The position numbers and the translations under genes were made by a program. Shown piece after piece: positions 44,024 through 53,322 of a DNA stretch of 64,000 nucleotides. Every line of letters begins with the position of its first letter. Position 1 is the stretch's first letter. The notes under the pieces are model-generated. The model saw nothing but the letters and a program-made list of their open reading frames with translations, made no database searches and was not told where the DNA came from. The DNA comes from Xanthomonas sp. NCPPB 1128 (GTDB lineage: Bacteria > Pseudomonadota > Gammaproteobacteria > Xanthomonadales > Xanthomonadaceae), in the NCBI RefSeq assembly GCF_001043115.1, contig NZ_LFME01000010.1, forward strand, positions 56,461 through 120,460. Direction: 5' to 3'.

Positions 44024-47000
44024 ATGAACCGCATCTACCGCCTCGTCTTCAATCGCCATCTCGGCGTGCTCCAGGTCGCCTCCGAAGTCGCCAACGGCCA
44101 CGCCGGCGCAACCGGCAGCGGCGCTGCGCGCCTGGCCGCGCCGCTGCTGCCCTTCGCCCTGGCCTGTGCGCTGGCCGCGCCGGCCTACGCCAGCGGCGTG
44201 CCGTCGCTGTCCAGCGCCACCGGCGCCACCGTGTCGCAGAACGGCGGCACGCTGCAGATCGACCAGAACGCCGCCAAGGCCGTGCTGAACTGGAACAGCT
44301 TCAACGTCGGCAAGGACGCCAGCGTGGTGTTCGTGCAGCCGTCCAGTTCGGCGGTGGCGCTCAACCTGATCGATGCCAGCCGCGGCGCCAGCGTCATCGA
44401 CGGCAGCCTGCGCGCCAATGGCAACGTGTTCCTGATCAACTCGGCCGGCATCCTGTTCGGCAACCACGCGCAGGTGAACGTCGGCAGCCTGGTCGCCAGT
44501 TCGCTGGGCCTGGCCGGCGACGACGACCACGGCTACCTGCTCGCGCGCGGCGACCATGGCGCCGCCAGCGTGATCAACCAGGGCAGCATCAGCGCCGGCA
44601 ACGGCGGCTCGGTCAACCTGGTCGGCACCCATGTCGCCAACCGCGGCACCATCAGCGCCGATGGCGGCACCATCCGCCTGCTGTCCGCCGACCAGGTCAA
44701 GGTGACCATGGACGCGGCCGGCGCGATCGGCATGCAAATGGTCGCAGCCGCCAGCCAGTCGGTCGACGGGGCCGCGGCAGCGGTGGAGAACAGCGGCAGC
44801 CTGCGCGCCAACGGCGGGCAGATCCTGCTGCAGGCCGGCAGCACCGGGCTGTCGCAGTTGCTGGTCAACAACACCGGCACGCTCGAAGCCACCGGCATCG
44901 ACACCTCCGGCGGCAGCGTGCGCCTGGTCGGCAGCGGCGGCGATGTGGCCAGCAGCGGTCGCATCGATGTCTCCGGCACCCGCGGCGGCAGCGTGCAGTT
45001 GCTGTCCGACGCCGCGGTGAACGTCGATGGCCGCATCGATGCCAGCGGCACCGCGGCCGGCGGCAGCATTCGCATCGGCGGCGGCTACCAGGGCGGCGAA
45101 CAGCTGCAACACGCCAGTGCGGCCACCGTCGCCAGCGGCGCGGTACTCGATGCCAGCGCCACCGGCCACGGCAACGGCGGCTCGATCGTGGTCTGGTCCG
45201 ATGGCCACACCGCCGTGCATGGCGCGCTGCGCGCCAACGCCGCCGGCAGCGGCAACGGCGGCCTGCTCGAGACCAGCGGGCACACGGTGGACTTCTCCGG
45301 CATCGCCGTCGGCGCCAAGGGTGCCGGCCCGGGCAGCGCCGGCACCTGGCTGGTCGACCCGGAAGACCTGACCGTGGACAGCGCCGCCGCCAGCACCATC
45401 AGCGGCGCATTGAATGGCGGCACCAACGTCACCCTGCTCGCCACCCTCACCACCGCCAGCGGCCCGGGCACCGTCACCAGCGGCGGCCGCGGCGACATCA
45501 ACGTGAACTCGGCGATCACCTGGAGCGGCAACTCCACGCTGACCCTGGATGCCTACCACAGCATCTACCTCAACGCTCCCCTCACCGCGACCGGCGCCAG
45601 CGCCGGCCTGGTGCTGAACTATGGCGGCTACACCGACAACGGCACCGTCGGCGGCACGGGCGACTACTACGTCAACGCCCCGGTCTCGCTCGGCGGCGCG
45701 CAGGCCAGCCTGGCCATCAACGGCCAGGCGTACAGGCTGATCCACTCGCTGGCCGATGCGGCCATCTACTTCAACACCCCCGGCTCCTATGCGCTGGCCC
45801 AGGACATCGACCTGGGTGGCGTCACCCGCAGCAGCGCCCTGGTGTCGTCCTTCCAGAGCAAGCTGGCCGGCCTGGGCCACAGCATCAACAACCTGACCAT
45901 TTCCGGCGCCAGCGGCTACGTCGGCCTGTTCGGCACCACCAGCAGCAGCAGCGTCATCCGCGATCTGCACCTGGGCAATGTCTCCATCTCCGGCGGCTAC
46001 TACGTCGGCGGCGTGGTCGGCTACGGCCAGGGCGCGATCAAGAACGTCACCGTCGACGGCACCGTGACCGGCACCTCGGGCGGCGTCGGCGGATTGGCCG
46101 GCTACAACCTGGGCTCGATCGACAACGGCGTGTTCAACGGCAGCGTCAACGGGCAAAGCGCGGTCGGCGGCCTGGCAGGCAACAACGTCGGCGGGACGAT
46201 CCGCAACGCCCACAGCACCGGCAGCGTGACCGGCAGCAACAGCAATACGGGCGGCCTGGTCGGCTACAACGATGGCGGCACCCTCACCAACACGTATTCC
46301 ACCAGCACCGTGAGCGGCACCGATTCTGTCGGCGGCCTGGTCGGAACGAGCCAGAACGCCGGCACCATCAAGAACAGCTATGCCAGCGGCAACGTGACCG
46401 GCACCAGCTCCGGTGTCGGCGGTCTGGTCGGCATGAACTACCAGAGCGCCATCGCCAACACCTACGCCACCGGCAGCGTCACCGCGCCGACCTCGGTGGG
46501 CGGGCTGGTGGGCGTCAACAACCCGGGTGGGCAGAGCGTCAGCAGCAGCAGCGTCAGCAACAGCTACGCCACCGGCGCGGTCAACGGCACCAATAATGTC
46601 GGCGGGCTGATCGGCGCCAATCAAGGCAGTGTCAGCAATGGGTCCTGGGACGTCGGCAGCACCGGCCAGGCCAATGCCATCGGCAACGCGGGCAGTGGCA
46701 GCGTCACCAATCTGACCAGCTTCGGCAGCGGCAACCGCTACAACCACAGCAGCTACGGCAATCTCGGCACTTGGTCGCTGCTCGCCGGCACCAGCAACGT
46801 CTACGTCGCCAGCGATGGCGTCGGCACCCCGGCCTGGATCATGATCGAGGGGCAGACGCGCCCGTTCCTGGCCAGCGAGTACAGCACCACCATCGGCAAC
46901 GCGCACCAGTTGCAACTGATGGCGTACAACCTGGCGGCCAACTACAGCCTGTCCGCCGACATCGACGCCAGCCAGACCGCCGGCAGCACCGCCAGCGGGA

Positions 47001-50000
47001 TGTGGAGCAGCGCTGGCTTCAGCCCGGTCGGCGACAGCAACAACGCCTTCACCGGCAGCCTCGATGGCACAAACCACACCATTTCCGGGCTCACCATCGC
47101 CCGCGGCGGCACGTCCTACGTCGGCCTGTTCGGCAACACCGGTGCCGCCAGCCGGATCGTCGACCTCGCCCTGACCGGCGCCACCGTCACCGGCACCGCC
47201 TACGTGGGCGGCGTCGCCGGCTTCAATGCCGGCACGCTCAGCGGCATCCGCGTCACCGGCACCATGAGCGGCACCGGCAACTTCATCGGCGGCCTCACCG
47301 GCTACAACAACGCCGGGACGATCACCGGCGTGCAGACCAGCGGCAGCGTGGTCGGCAGCGGCGGCCCCTACAGTGGCAACTACGTCGGCGGACTGATCGG
47401 CAGCAACGTCAGCGGCACGATCAACGCCTCGTCCTCGTCGAGCACGGTGTCCGGCGGCAGCGGCGTCGGCGGCCTGGTCGGCAACGACTATCAGGGCAGC
47501 TATACCGACGCCTTCGCCAGCGGCAACGTCAGCAGCACCAGTACGACCACCGGCAACAACGTCGGCGGGCTGATCGGCAATGCCATCCAGAGCACCCTGC
47601 AGAACGTGCACGCCACCGGCACCGTCACCGCGACCACCTCCAGTGCCGGCGGCCTGGTCGGCATGGCCGGCGCCGGCACCATCCAGAACGCGTATGCCAC
47701 CGGCAACGTGTCGGGAACCCGTAGCGTCGGCGGACTGGTCGGACGCAGTGCCGGCACCACGATCAACACGGTCTATGCGACCGGCGCGGTGAACGGCACC
47801 TCGTCCGAGATCGGCGGGCTGGTCGGCACCCTGGACCACGGCAGCCTCGCGTCGGCCCATGCCACGGGCACCGTGTCCGGCGGCAGCTTCGTCGGCGGAC
47901 TGGTCGGCTACAGCGACACCGGCAGCGTGGGCGGGTCCTACGCCACCGGCGCCGTGTCCGGAACCGACTACCTCGGCGGGCTGATGGGCTACAACGACGG
48001 CGGCAGCATCGGCAACGCCTACGCCACCGGCAACGTCTCCGGCAACATGTATGTCGCCGGGCTGGCCAGCTACAACGACAACGGCACCATCGCCAACACC
48101 TACGCCAATGGCAATGCCACCGGCAATGCCTATGTGGGCGGCCTGGTCGGCGTCAACTACAACAACACCGTGCGCAATTCCTACGCCACCGGCCAGGTCT
48201 CCGGCAGCAACGCGGTGGGCGGCCTGGTCGGCTCCAATTCCAACGGCAGCATCATCGCCAGCTTCTTCGCCACCGACATCGGCGGCAATCCGAGGAACGT
48301 GGGCCTGAACACGGTCGGCAACAGCGGCGGCAGCATCGACGCGATCAGCGGCGGCAGGTCGTGGAGCGCGTTGAACACGCTGTCCACCTTCACCGATGCC
48401 GGCTGGGCGATCGACGACCGCGGCGGCACCGGCCTGACCTGGCGCCTGTACGAACACATGGGCACGCCGCTGCTGCGCAGCTTCCTGACCCCGCTGACGA
48501 TCAGCACCAGCCTCTCCGGCCTCGACAAGGTCTACGACGGCAACGGCGTCAGCGGGACGATCGCGTCCTATACGGTCGGCGGCGCCTTCGACCCTGGCCT
48601 GCTGTTCGGATCGTCGCTGCAGTACACGACCACCGGCAACGGGGTCGGCAGCTACACCACGGGCAACGGCACGCTGCAGCTCGGCGGCCTGGCGTCCTCG
48701 CAGCGCGGCTACGACATCGGCTACGTGGTCTCAGGCGGCATCGCCATCACCCCGGCGGCACTGACGGTGACGGCGTCCTCGGGTTCCAAGACCTACGGCG
48801 GCACCGCCAACCTCAGCGGCTACCGCGTCTCCGGCCTGGTCGGCAACGACACGGTGTCCGGCGTCGCGCTGAGCAGCACGGGCGCGGGCAGCGGCGCGGC
48901 GGTCGGCAACTACGCCATCAACGCCTCCGGCGCGACCGGCGCCGGGCTGTCCAACTACGTCATCACCTACGTCGATGGCAGCCTCCGCGTCGATCCGGCC
49001 ACCCTGCGCATCGTCGCCACCGACGCCAACAAGACCTACGGCGGCACGGTCAGCCTCAGCGGCTACAGCGTCTCCGGCCTGCTCAACGGCGATACCGTCG
49101 CCGGCGTCGCCCTGGGCAGCGCCGGTGCCGGGGCCGGCGCGGGAGTCGGCAACTACGCGATCACCGCCTCCGGCGCCACCGGTGCAGGGCTGTCCAACTA
49201 CGTCGTCAGCTACGTCGATGGCAGTCTGCGCGTCGATCCGGCCACGCTGCGCATCGTCGCCAACGATGCCAACAAGACCTATGGCAGTACCGCCAACCTC
49301 AGCGGCTACAGCGTCTCCGGCCTGCGCAACGGCGACACCGTCTCCGGCGTCGCCCTCGGCAGCGCCGGGGCTGGGGCCGGCGCGGGAGTCGGCAACTACG
49401 CGATCAGTGCATCCGGTGCCACCGGCGCAGGTCTGTCCAACTACGTCGTCAGTTACGTCGATGGCAGCCTGCGCGTCGATCCGGCCACGCTGCGCATCGT
49501 CGCCAGCGACGCCAGCAAGACCTATGGCAGTACCGCCAGCCTCAGCGGCTACAGCGTCTCCGGCCTGCGCAACGGCGACACCGTCTCCGGCGTCGCCCTC
49601 GGCAGCGCCGGTGCTGGGGCCGGCGCGGGAGTCGGCAACTACGCGATCACCGCATCCGGCGCGACCGGCGCAGGACTGTCCAACTACGTCGTCAGTTACG
49701 TCGATGGCAGCCTCCGCGTCGACCCGGCCACGCTGCGCATCGTCGCCAGCGATGCCAGCAAGACCGTCGGCAGCACCGCCACGCTTACCGGCTACCGTGT
49801 TTCCGGCCTGCTCAATGGCGACTCCGTCGCCGGCGTCGCCCTGGAAAGCGCCGGTGCCGGCAGCGGCGCTGCGATCGGCAACTACACCATCACCGCCTCC
49901 GGCGCGACCGGTGCAGGGCTGTCCAACTACGCCATCACCTACGTCGATGGCCTGTTGAGCGTGGTCGCCGGTGATGGCGGTGGTACCGCTGTGCAACTGC

Positions 50001-50266
50001 CCACCACGACCGTGCAGGCGATCAACAGCTCGGTCGCGGCCGCCACGGTGACCAGCGATGCCGGCAATCCGGCACCGGCGAGTCGGCAAAAGGCCGACGA
50101 AGCCGCCAAGGAGCTGGCCGCTGCGGCACAGGGCAGTGGCAGCGGCACCGCGACGGCCGGCACCGACGCGATCCGGATCGTCGATGGCGGCATCCGCGCC
50201 CCGGCGGTCGCCTGCAGCCCGGGCGCGTCCAACGCCTCCGCGGACAGCTGCATCATCCGCCAGTGA
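44024..50266 (+). CDS. Two-partner secretion exoprotein (TpsA), filamentous-hemagglutinin type
   Basis: This is a 2080-residue secreted adhesin-like protein. It opens with an extended signal peptide region (MNRIYRLVFNRHLGVLQVAS) and a signal core ending ALAAPAYA. The TPS domain that targets TpsB spans about residues 60-330 (NFNVGKDASV-like strands, FLINSAGILFG). GLUG-type repeats (GGLVGYNDGGT, GNVSGT) run from about 625 to 1425, then a YDG-like block (DKVYDGNG). Five near-identical 81-residue MBG-like repeats occupy 1579-1983. The C-terminus VACSPG...DSCIIRQ holds the protein's two cysteines, as in HMW1-type adhesins held at the surface by a disulfide loop. A GGGGA ribosome site precedes the ATG. 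No contact-dependent-inhibition toxin or immunity gene is seen. Confidence 0.93.
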   Translation: MNRIYRLVFNRHLGVLQVASEVANGHAGATGSGAARLAAPLLPFALACALAAPAYASGVPSLSSATGATVSQNGGTLQIDQNAAKAVLNWNSFNVGKDASVVFVQPSSSAVALNLIDASRGASVIDGSLRANGNVFLINSAGILFGNHAQVNVGSLVASSLGLAGDDDHGYLLARGDHGAASVINQGSISAGNGGSVNLVGTHVANRGTISADGGTIRLLSADQVKVTMDAAGAIGMQMVAAASQSVDGAAAAVENSGSLRANGGQILLQAGSTGLSQLLVNNTGTLEATGIDTSGGSVRLVGSGGDVASSGRIDVSGTRGGSVQLLSDAAVNVDGRIDASGTAAGGSIRIGGGYQGGEQLQHASAATVASGAVLDASATGHGNGGSIVVWSDGHTAVHGALRANAAGSGNGGLLETSGHTVDFSGIAVGAKGAGPGSAGTWLVDPEDLTVDSAAASTISGALNGGTNVTLLATLTTASGPGTVTSGGRGDINVNSAITWSGNSTLTLDAYHSIYLNAPLTATGASAGLVLNYGGYTDNGTVGGTGDYYVNAPVSLGGAQASLAINGQAYRLIHSLADAAIYFNTPGSYALAQDIDLGGVTRSSALVSSFQSKLAGLGHSINNLTISGASGYVGLFGTTSSSSVIRDLHLGNVSISGGYYVGGVVGYGQGAIKNVTVDGTVTGTSGGVGGLAGYNLGSIDNGVFNGSVNGQSAVGGLAGNNVGGTIRNAHSTGSVTGSNSNTGGLVGYNDGGTLTNTYSTSTVSGTDSVGGLVGTSQNAGTIKNSYASGNVTGTSSGVGGLVGMNYQSAIANTYATGSVTAPTSVGGLVGVNNPGGQSVSSSSVSNSYATGAVNGTNNVGGLIGANQGSVSNGSWDVGSTGQANAIGNAGSGSVTNLTSFGSGNRYNHSSYGNLGTWSLLAGTSNVYVASDGVGTPAWIMIEGQTRPFLASEYSTTIGNAHQLQLMAYNLAANYSLSADIDASQTAGSTASGMWSSAGFSPVGDSNNAFTGSLDGTNHTISGLTIARGGTSYVGLFGNTGAASRIVDLALTGATVTGTAYVGGVAGFNAGTLSGIRVTGTMSGTGNFIGGLTGYNNAGTITGVQTSGSVVGSGGPYSGNYVGGLIGSNVSGTINASSSSSTVSGGSGVGGLVGNDYQGSYTDAFASGNVSSTSTTTGNNVGGLIGNAIQSTLQNVHATGTVTATTSSAGGLVGMAGAGTIQNAYATGNVSGTRSVGGLVGRSAGTTINTVYATGAVNGTSSEIGGLVGTLDHGSLASAHATGTVSGGSFVGGLVGYSDTGSVGGSYATGAVSGTDYLGGLMGYNDGGSIGNAYATGNVSGNMYVAGLASYNDNGTIANTYANGNATGNAYVGGLVGVNYNNTVRNSYATGQVSGSNAVGGLVGSNSNGSIIASFFATDIGGNPRNVGLNTVGNSGGSIDAISGGRSWSALNTLSTFTDAGWAIDDRGGTGLTWRLYEHMGTPLLRSFLTPLTISTSLSGLDKVYDGNGVSGTIASYTVGGAFDPGLLFGSSLQYTTTGNGVGSYTTGNGTLQLGGLASSQRGYDIGYVVSGGIAITPAALTVTASSGSKTYGGTANLSGYRVSGLVGNDTVSGVALSSTGAGSGAAVGNYAINASGATGAGLSNYVITYVDGSLRVDPATLRIVATDANKTYGGTVSLSGYSVSGLLNGDTVAGVALGSAGAGAGAGVGNYAITASGATGAGLSNYVVSYVDGSLRVDPATLRIVANDANKTYGSTANLSGYSVSGLRNGDTVSGVALGSAGAGAGAGVGNYAISASGATGAGLSNYVVSYVDGSLRVDPATLRIVASDASKTYGSTASLSGYSVSGLRNGDTVSGVALGSAGAGAGAGVGNYAITASGATGAGLSNYVVSYVDGSLRVDPATLRIVASDASKTVGSTATLTGYRVSGLLNGDSVAGVALESAGAGSGAAIGNYTITASGATGAGLSNYAITYVDGLLSVVAGDGGGTAVQLPTTTVQAINSSVAAATVTSDAGNPAPASRQKADEAAKELAAAAQGSGSGTATAGTDAIRIVDGGIRAPAVACSPGASNASADSCIIRQ
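48758..49972 (+). repeat. Five tandem 243-bp repeats coding MBG-like domains
   Basis: The period is exactly 243 bases (81 codons), with units starting at 48758, 49001, 49244, 49487 and 49730. Units 2-4 are nearly identical (RIVATDANKTYGG / RIVANDANKTYGS / RIVASDASKTYGS, SGLSNYVVSYVDGSLRVDP-type ends), while units 1 and 5 are more diverged. They lie in frame within tpsA. Confidence 0.9.
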
Positions 50267-50273
50267 TCGGGTA

Positions 50274-50310
50274 TGGCCTGACGACACCGCGCGGCGGTGT
50301 CGTCAGGCCA
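50274..50310. terminator. Strong bidirectional hairpin after tpsA
   Basis: A 17-bp perfect stem, TGGCCTGACGACACCGC with GCGGTGTCGTCAGGCCA, and a 3-base loop (GCG). It lies between the converging stops of tpsA and the histidine kinase and should end both transcripts. Confidence 0.8.
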
Positions 50311-50346
50311 GAGCGGTGCTTTCACCGCGGTGCGCGTTGGCGCTAA

Positions 50347-52419
50347 TCAGGCATCCGCCGCCGGTGACAGCCGCGGCGCAGTGAGCTGCACATCCGGACG
50401 ACGCGGCAGCCACAACACGAAGCAGACCGATTCGCCCGGCACCTGCGTGGCCAGCTCCACCGAGCCACCAAGCCGCTCCGCGATCCGCCGGACCAGATAC
50501 AGGCCGAGTCCCGCGCCCGGCGCATGCTGCGCGTTCTCGCCGCGGTAGTACTTCTGGAACAGACGCTGCTGTTCTGCGGGCGCGATGCGTTCGCCCGGGT
50601 TGGCGACCTCCAGCCGCAGGCCTTCGCCGCTGCCGCGGACACAGACGCGGATGGCCATGTCCTCGGGGCAATGGCGGTCGGCATTGGCGATCAGGTTGCG
50701 CAAGGCCACGCGCAACAGTCCGGTGTCGGTGAGCAGGCGATCGTCGTCGGTGAGAAACTCGCAGACCACGCGCTGTGACGGAAAGTCCAGGCACAGTTCG
50801 TCCAGCAGCGCGCGCACCGCGCAGGGCTGCAGCCGCAGTTCCGATGCCGCCTCGCCCATGCGGTCGTCGGCCAGATACTCGTCCACCAGCGCCAGCAACC
50901 GTTGCGCCGCGTCGCGGATGTTGCCGCAGCGCGCGCGATTGCGTTCCGGCGGCGCATCCAGCTTGCGTGCCAGCTGTTGCGCCGAGGTCATGATCACGGC
51001 CAGCGGCGTGCGGAACTCGTGCGACACCATGGCCACGAAATCGCGTTGCTCCTGGGTGACCTTGCGTTCGGTCTGCAGCAAGGCGCGCAAGTCGTCCTCC
51101 AGCGCCTGCCGCCGGCCGATCTCGTTGCGCAGTTCGGCGGTGCGCAGCGTCACTTCGCACTCCAGCGCCAGACCGTGCCTGCGTGCCAGATCCACCGCGG
51201 CATCGGCATGCCGCCGTTCGCGCAGCCTGCGCCGACGCTCGTAACCGCCGAGGAGGAAGACGCTCAGCAGCGTCATGTGCAACATGGTGCCGAACGTGGT
51301 GGCGTACTGGGTCCAGGCGTTGACCGGCACGAACCCGAGGTTGCGCAGGAAGCCCAGCATCACCCCCAGGTAGAACGGGAAGAACGCGAGCACGAAGAAT
51401 CGCGCCGGCCGATAGCGGCGCCACCACAGGTGCAGCCCCAACCCTGCCAGCAGCAGGATCTCCAGCAGCCCCAGCGTCTGCACCGGCTGCATGCCCCAGC
51501 CGTAGTGGCCGGCGAACACGGCCACCGCGCCACCGAGCGCGACCGTCCAGAGAAAACACGTCCCCCAGCGCACCAGATGCGGATGAAAGGCGTGCAGGTT
51601 CAGCTGCTGGCTGGCGACCTGGAAGCCCACCGGCAGGCTGCAGGCGATGCTGATGCCCAGCAGACTGTCGCTCCAGGCCATCGGCATGCCGGTGACCTGC
51701 TGCACCAGGCCGATCGACATCGCTTCATTGAACACGCAGCCGCCAAGGTAGGCCACGAACAGGCCGCTCATGCGCGCACGCGTGACCAGCCAGAACAGCA
51801 CGTGCAGGCACAGCAGCAGCAGATAGAAGCCGAAGTACAGGCCGAACTGCAGCCCCTCGCGCCGCGACTGGTTGTCGAACGGCAGCCGTTGCCAGACGTC
51901 CAGCCGGGTGACCAGCGCGTTCTTGCTGCGCAACCGCAGCAGCACCTCGTAATCGCCAGGATGCGAAGGCGCGAACTGGAAGACCGGACTGCGGTAGTCC
52001 ACCGGCCAGTCGCGGCGCGGAACGCGTTCGCCGCTGCGCCCCAGCACGCGCCAGTCTCCGCCGTCGCGCCGCACATAGGCCTGTACGTCGTCGAGCAAGG
52101 CATTGCTCAATCGCACCATCCAGCCACCGGACGGTACACTTTCGACATGAACAGGCAGGCGCAGCCATACCGGACCGTCGGCGAATCCCGCGTTGAGGCC
52201 GGCGGGCAGCCGGGCCCATCCGGCTGCGGCGGCGGCCTGCGCGACGTCCAGTCGGCCGTGCGGATCGTCCAGGCGCTGCAGGTATCCGCTCGCGTCCTGA
52301 TGCGGGCCGGTCAGCGGCAGCGCGGCGACCGGCAGCCTTACCGGTTCAGCCGCCAGGCTCACGCCCATCGCCGCCAGGAGCCATGCGCCCACCAGCCAGC
52401 GCCACCATTGCGCCATCAT
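50347..52419 (-). CDS. 7TMR-DISM-type sensor histidine kinase
   Basis: This is a 690-residue membrane kinase. A signal or first helix (LVGAWLLAAMGVSLAAEPV) leads into a periplasmic DISMED2-like beta domain (about 45-170, with GPVWLRLPVHVES). Seven membrane helices follow (about 180-375). A coiled coil (LECEVTLRTAELRNEIGRRQ) links to the HisKA box MVSHEFRTPLAVI with H467. The ATPase domain shows ALRNLIANADRHCP and GAGLGLYLVRRIAE, while the G1 box reads EVANPGER and lacks the usual DxGxG. The carbohydrate-type sensory domain suggests a small-molecule ligand. It diverges from the response-regulator gene 67 bases away, its likely partner. ATGs at 52419 and 52416 are both possible starts. Confidence 0.9.
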   Translation of the reverse strand: MMAQWWRWLVGAWLLAAMGVSLAAEPVRLPVAALPLTGPHQDASGYLQRLDDPHGRLDVAQAAAAAGWARLPAGLNAGFADGPVWLRLPVHVESVPSGGWMVRLSNALLDDVQAYVRRDGGDWRVLGRSGERVPRRDWPVDYRSPVFQFAPSHPGDYEVLLRLRSKNALVTRLDVWQRLPFDNQSRREGLQFGLYFGFYLLLLCLHVLFWLVTRARMSGLFVAYLGGCVFNEAMSIGLVQQVTGMPMAWSDSLLGISIACSLPVGFQVASQQLNLHAFHPHLVRWGTCFLWTVALGGAVAVFAGHYGWGMQPVQTLGLLEILLLAGLGLHLWWRRYRPARFFVLAFFPFYLGVMLGFLRNLGFVPVNAWTQYATTFGTMLHMTLLSVFLLGGYERRRRLRERRHADAAVDLARRHGLALECEVTLRTAELRNEIGRRQALEDDLRALLQTERKVTQEQRDFVAMVSHEFRTPLAVIMTSAQQLARKLDAPPERNRARCGNIRDAAQRLLALVDEYLADDRMGEAASELRLQPCAVRALLDELCLDFPSQRVVCEFLTDDDRLLTDTGLLRVALRNLIANADRHCPEDMAIRVCVRGSGEGLRLEVANPGERIAPAEQQRLFQKYYRGENAQHAPGAGLGLYLVRRIAERLGGSVELATQVPGESVCFVLWLPRRPDVQLTAPRLSPAADA

Positions 52420-52486
52420 TCGCCATATCGCACCGTTGCCAGCCGATGACGTTACAGCAAACCGCCAGGCGCGAGGATCCGCCGCC
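52420..52486. promoter_or_regulatory. Short divergent promoter region of the kinase/regulator pair
   Basis: Only 67 bases separate the start codons of the histidine kinase and the response regulator, so their promoters must overlap. TTGCCAGCCGATGACGTTAC is the AT-richest part. I cannot define boxes. Confidence 0.4.
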
Positions 52487-53170
52487 ATGTCCGAGGTGAT
52501 CCTGCTCGAGGACGAACCGGTGCTGTGCGAGGAACTCGGCGAGTTCCTGCAGGATCTGGGTTATGTCGCGCTCTGCGTGGACAGCATCGCCGGCTTCCGG
52601 GAGCGGTTCGACCCGGCGCGCCACACCATGGCGGTGATCGACGTAGGCCTTCCCGACGGCAGCGGCCTGGAGTTGGTGCGCGAACTGCGCCGCGCCGGCC
52701 ATCGGCTGGGCATCGTGGTGTTCAGCGCCCACAACACCGCCAGCGATCGCATCGCGGGGCTGGAACTCGGCGCGGACCACTACCTGGGCAAGGGCGTCGA
52801 TCTGGACGAACTGGCCGCGACCCTGGCCGCGCTCGGCCGGCGCCTGGCACTGCCGCCACCGGCCGCGCGCTGGGTGCTGGAACTGGCCGCTGCACGCCTG
52901 AACGTTCCCAACGCGCCGCCGGTTCCGCTCTCGCGCCAGGATCTGCTGGTGCTGGCCTGCCTGATGCGCCACGCCGGCGAGAGCGTGGGCCACCGTGAGA
53001 TCGCCGAGGCGCTGGGGGTGAACTTCCTCGAGTACGACCGGCGCCGGCTGGACACGCAGATGTACCGACTGCGGCGCCGTGTGGAAGAGATCAGCGGACG
53101 CCCGCTGCCGGTGAAGACCTTGCGCAACAGCGGCTATTGCTTCCACGCGCCGGCCGCGTTGGCGACCTGA
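52487..53170 (+). CDS. OmpR-family response regulator
   Basis: This 227-residue DNA-binding regulator has a receiver domain with acidic residues E8-D9, the phosphoacceptor D52 in MAVIDVGLPDGSG, and lysine in DHYLGKGVD (with G where P is usual). The output domain is a winged helix: LSRQDLLVLACLMRHAGESV, AEALGVNFLEYDRRRLDTQM and VKTLRNSGYCFHAP. It pairs with the divergent histidine kinase. Its position beside the two-partner secretion locus makes control of tpsBA a reasonable hypothesis, not shown by any binding site I could find. Confidence 0.9.
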   Translation: MSEVILLEDEPVLCEELGEFLQDLGYVALCVDSIAGFRERFDPARHTMAVIDVGLPDGSGLELVRELRRAGHRLGIVVFSAHNTASDRIAGLELGADHYLGKGVDLDELAATLAALGRRLALPPPAARWVLELAAARLNVPNAPPVPLSRQDLLVLACLMRHAGESVGHREIAEALGVNFLEYDRRRLDTQMYRLRRRVEEISGRPLPVKTLRNSGYCFHAPAALAT

Positions 53171-53272
53171 GCGCGACGCAGCACGGGGTTTTTCCTACGC
53201 ACGCCCTATCGCCGGCGTCAGCGCTGCGAACGCGCCTCTGCGCGCATCATCCGCACGGCACTGGGCCCCGAA

Positions 53273-53305
53273 ACGAACAACGCCGGCGATGCCGGCGTTG
53301 TTCGT
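53273..53305. terminator. Terminator hairpin between response regulator and fba
   Basis: A 15-bp perfect stem, ACGAACAACGCCGGC with GCCGGCGTTGTTCGT, and the loop GAT. On the minus strand it is followed by a short T-run (CGTTTCGG), 18 bases beyond the aldolase stop. It can also end the response-regulator transcript. Confidence 0.8.
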
Positions 53306-53322
53306 AGGCGAGGTCAGGACGC

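Noticed and set aside
43883..48457. 1524-codon open frame antisense to tpsA
   Set aside because: It arises from the Gly/Thr/Ser-rich repeat composition of tpsA; the product is a low-complexity Ala/Gly/Asp string, while the plus strand has a signal peptide, TPS domain and known repeats.
48758..49972. Regular repeats as a possible CRISPR array
   Set aside because: The units are 243 bases, contiguous and in frame, without spacers; they encode protein domains.
44024..50266. tpsA as a contact-dependent-inhibition toxin (CdiA)
   Set aside because: There is no VENN-type pretoxin motif, toxin tip or downstream immunity gene; the C-terminus is a short cysteine-pair anchor followed by a terminator.
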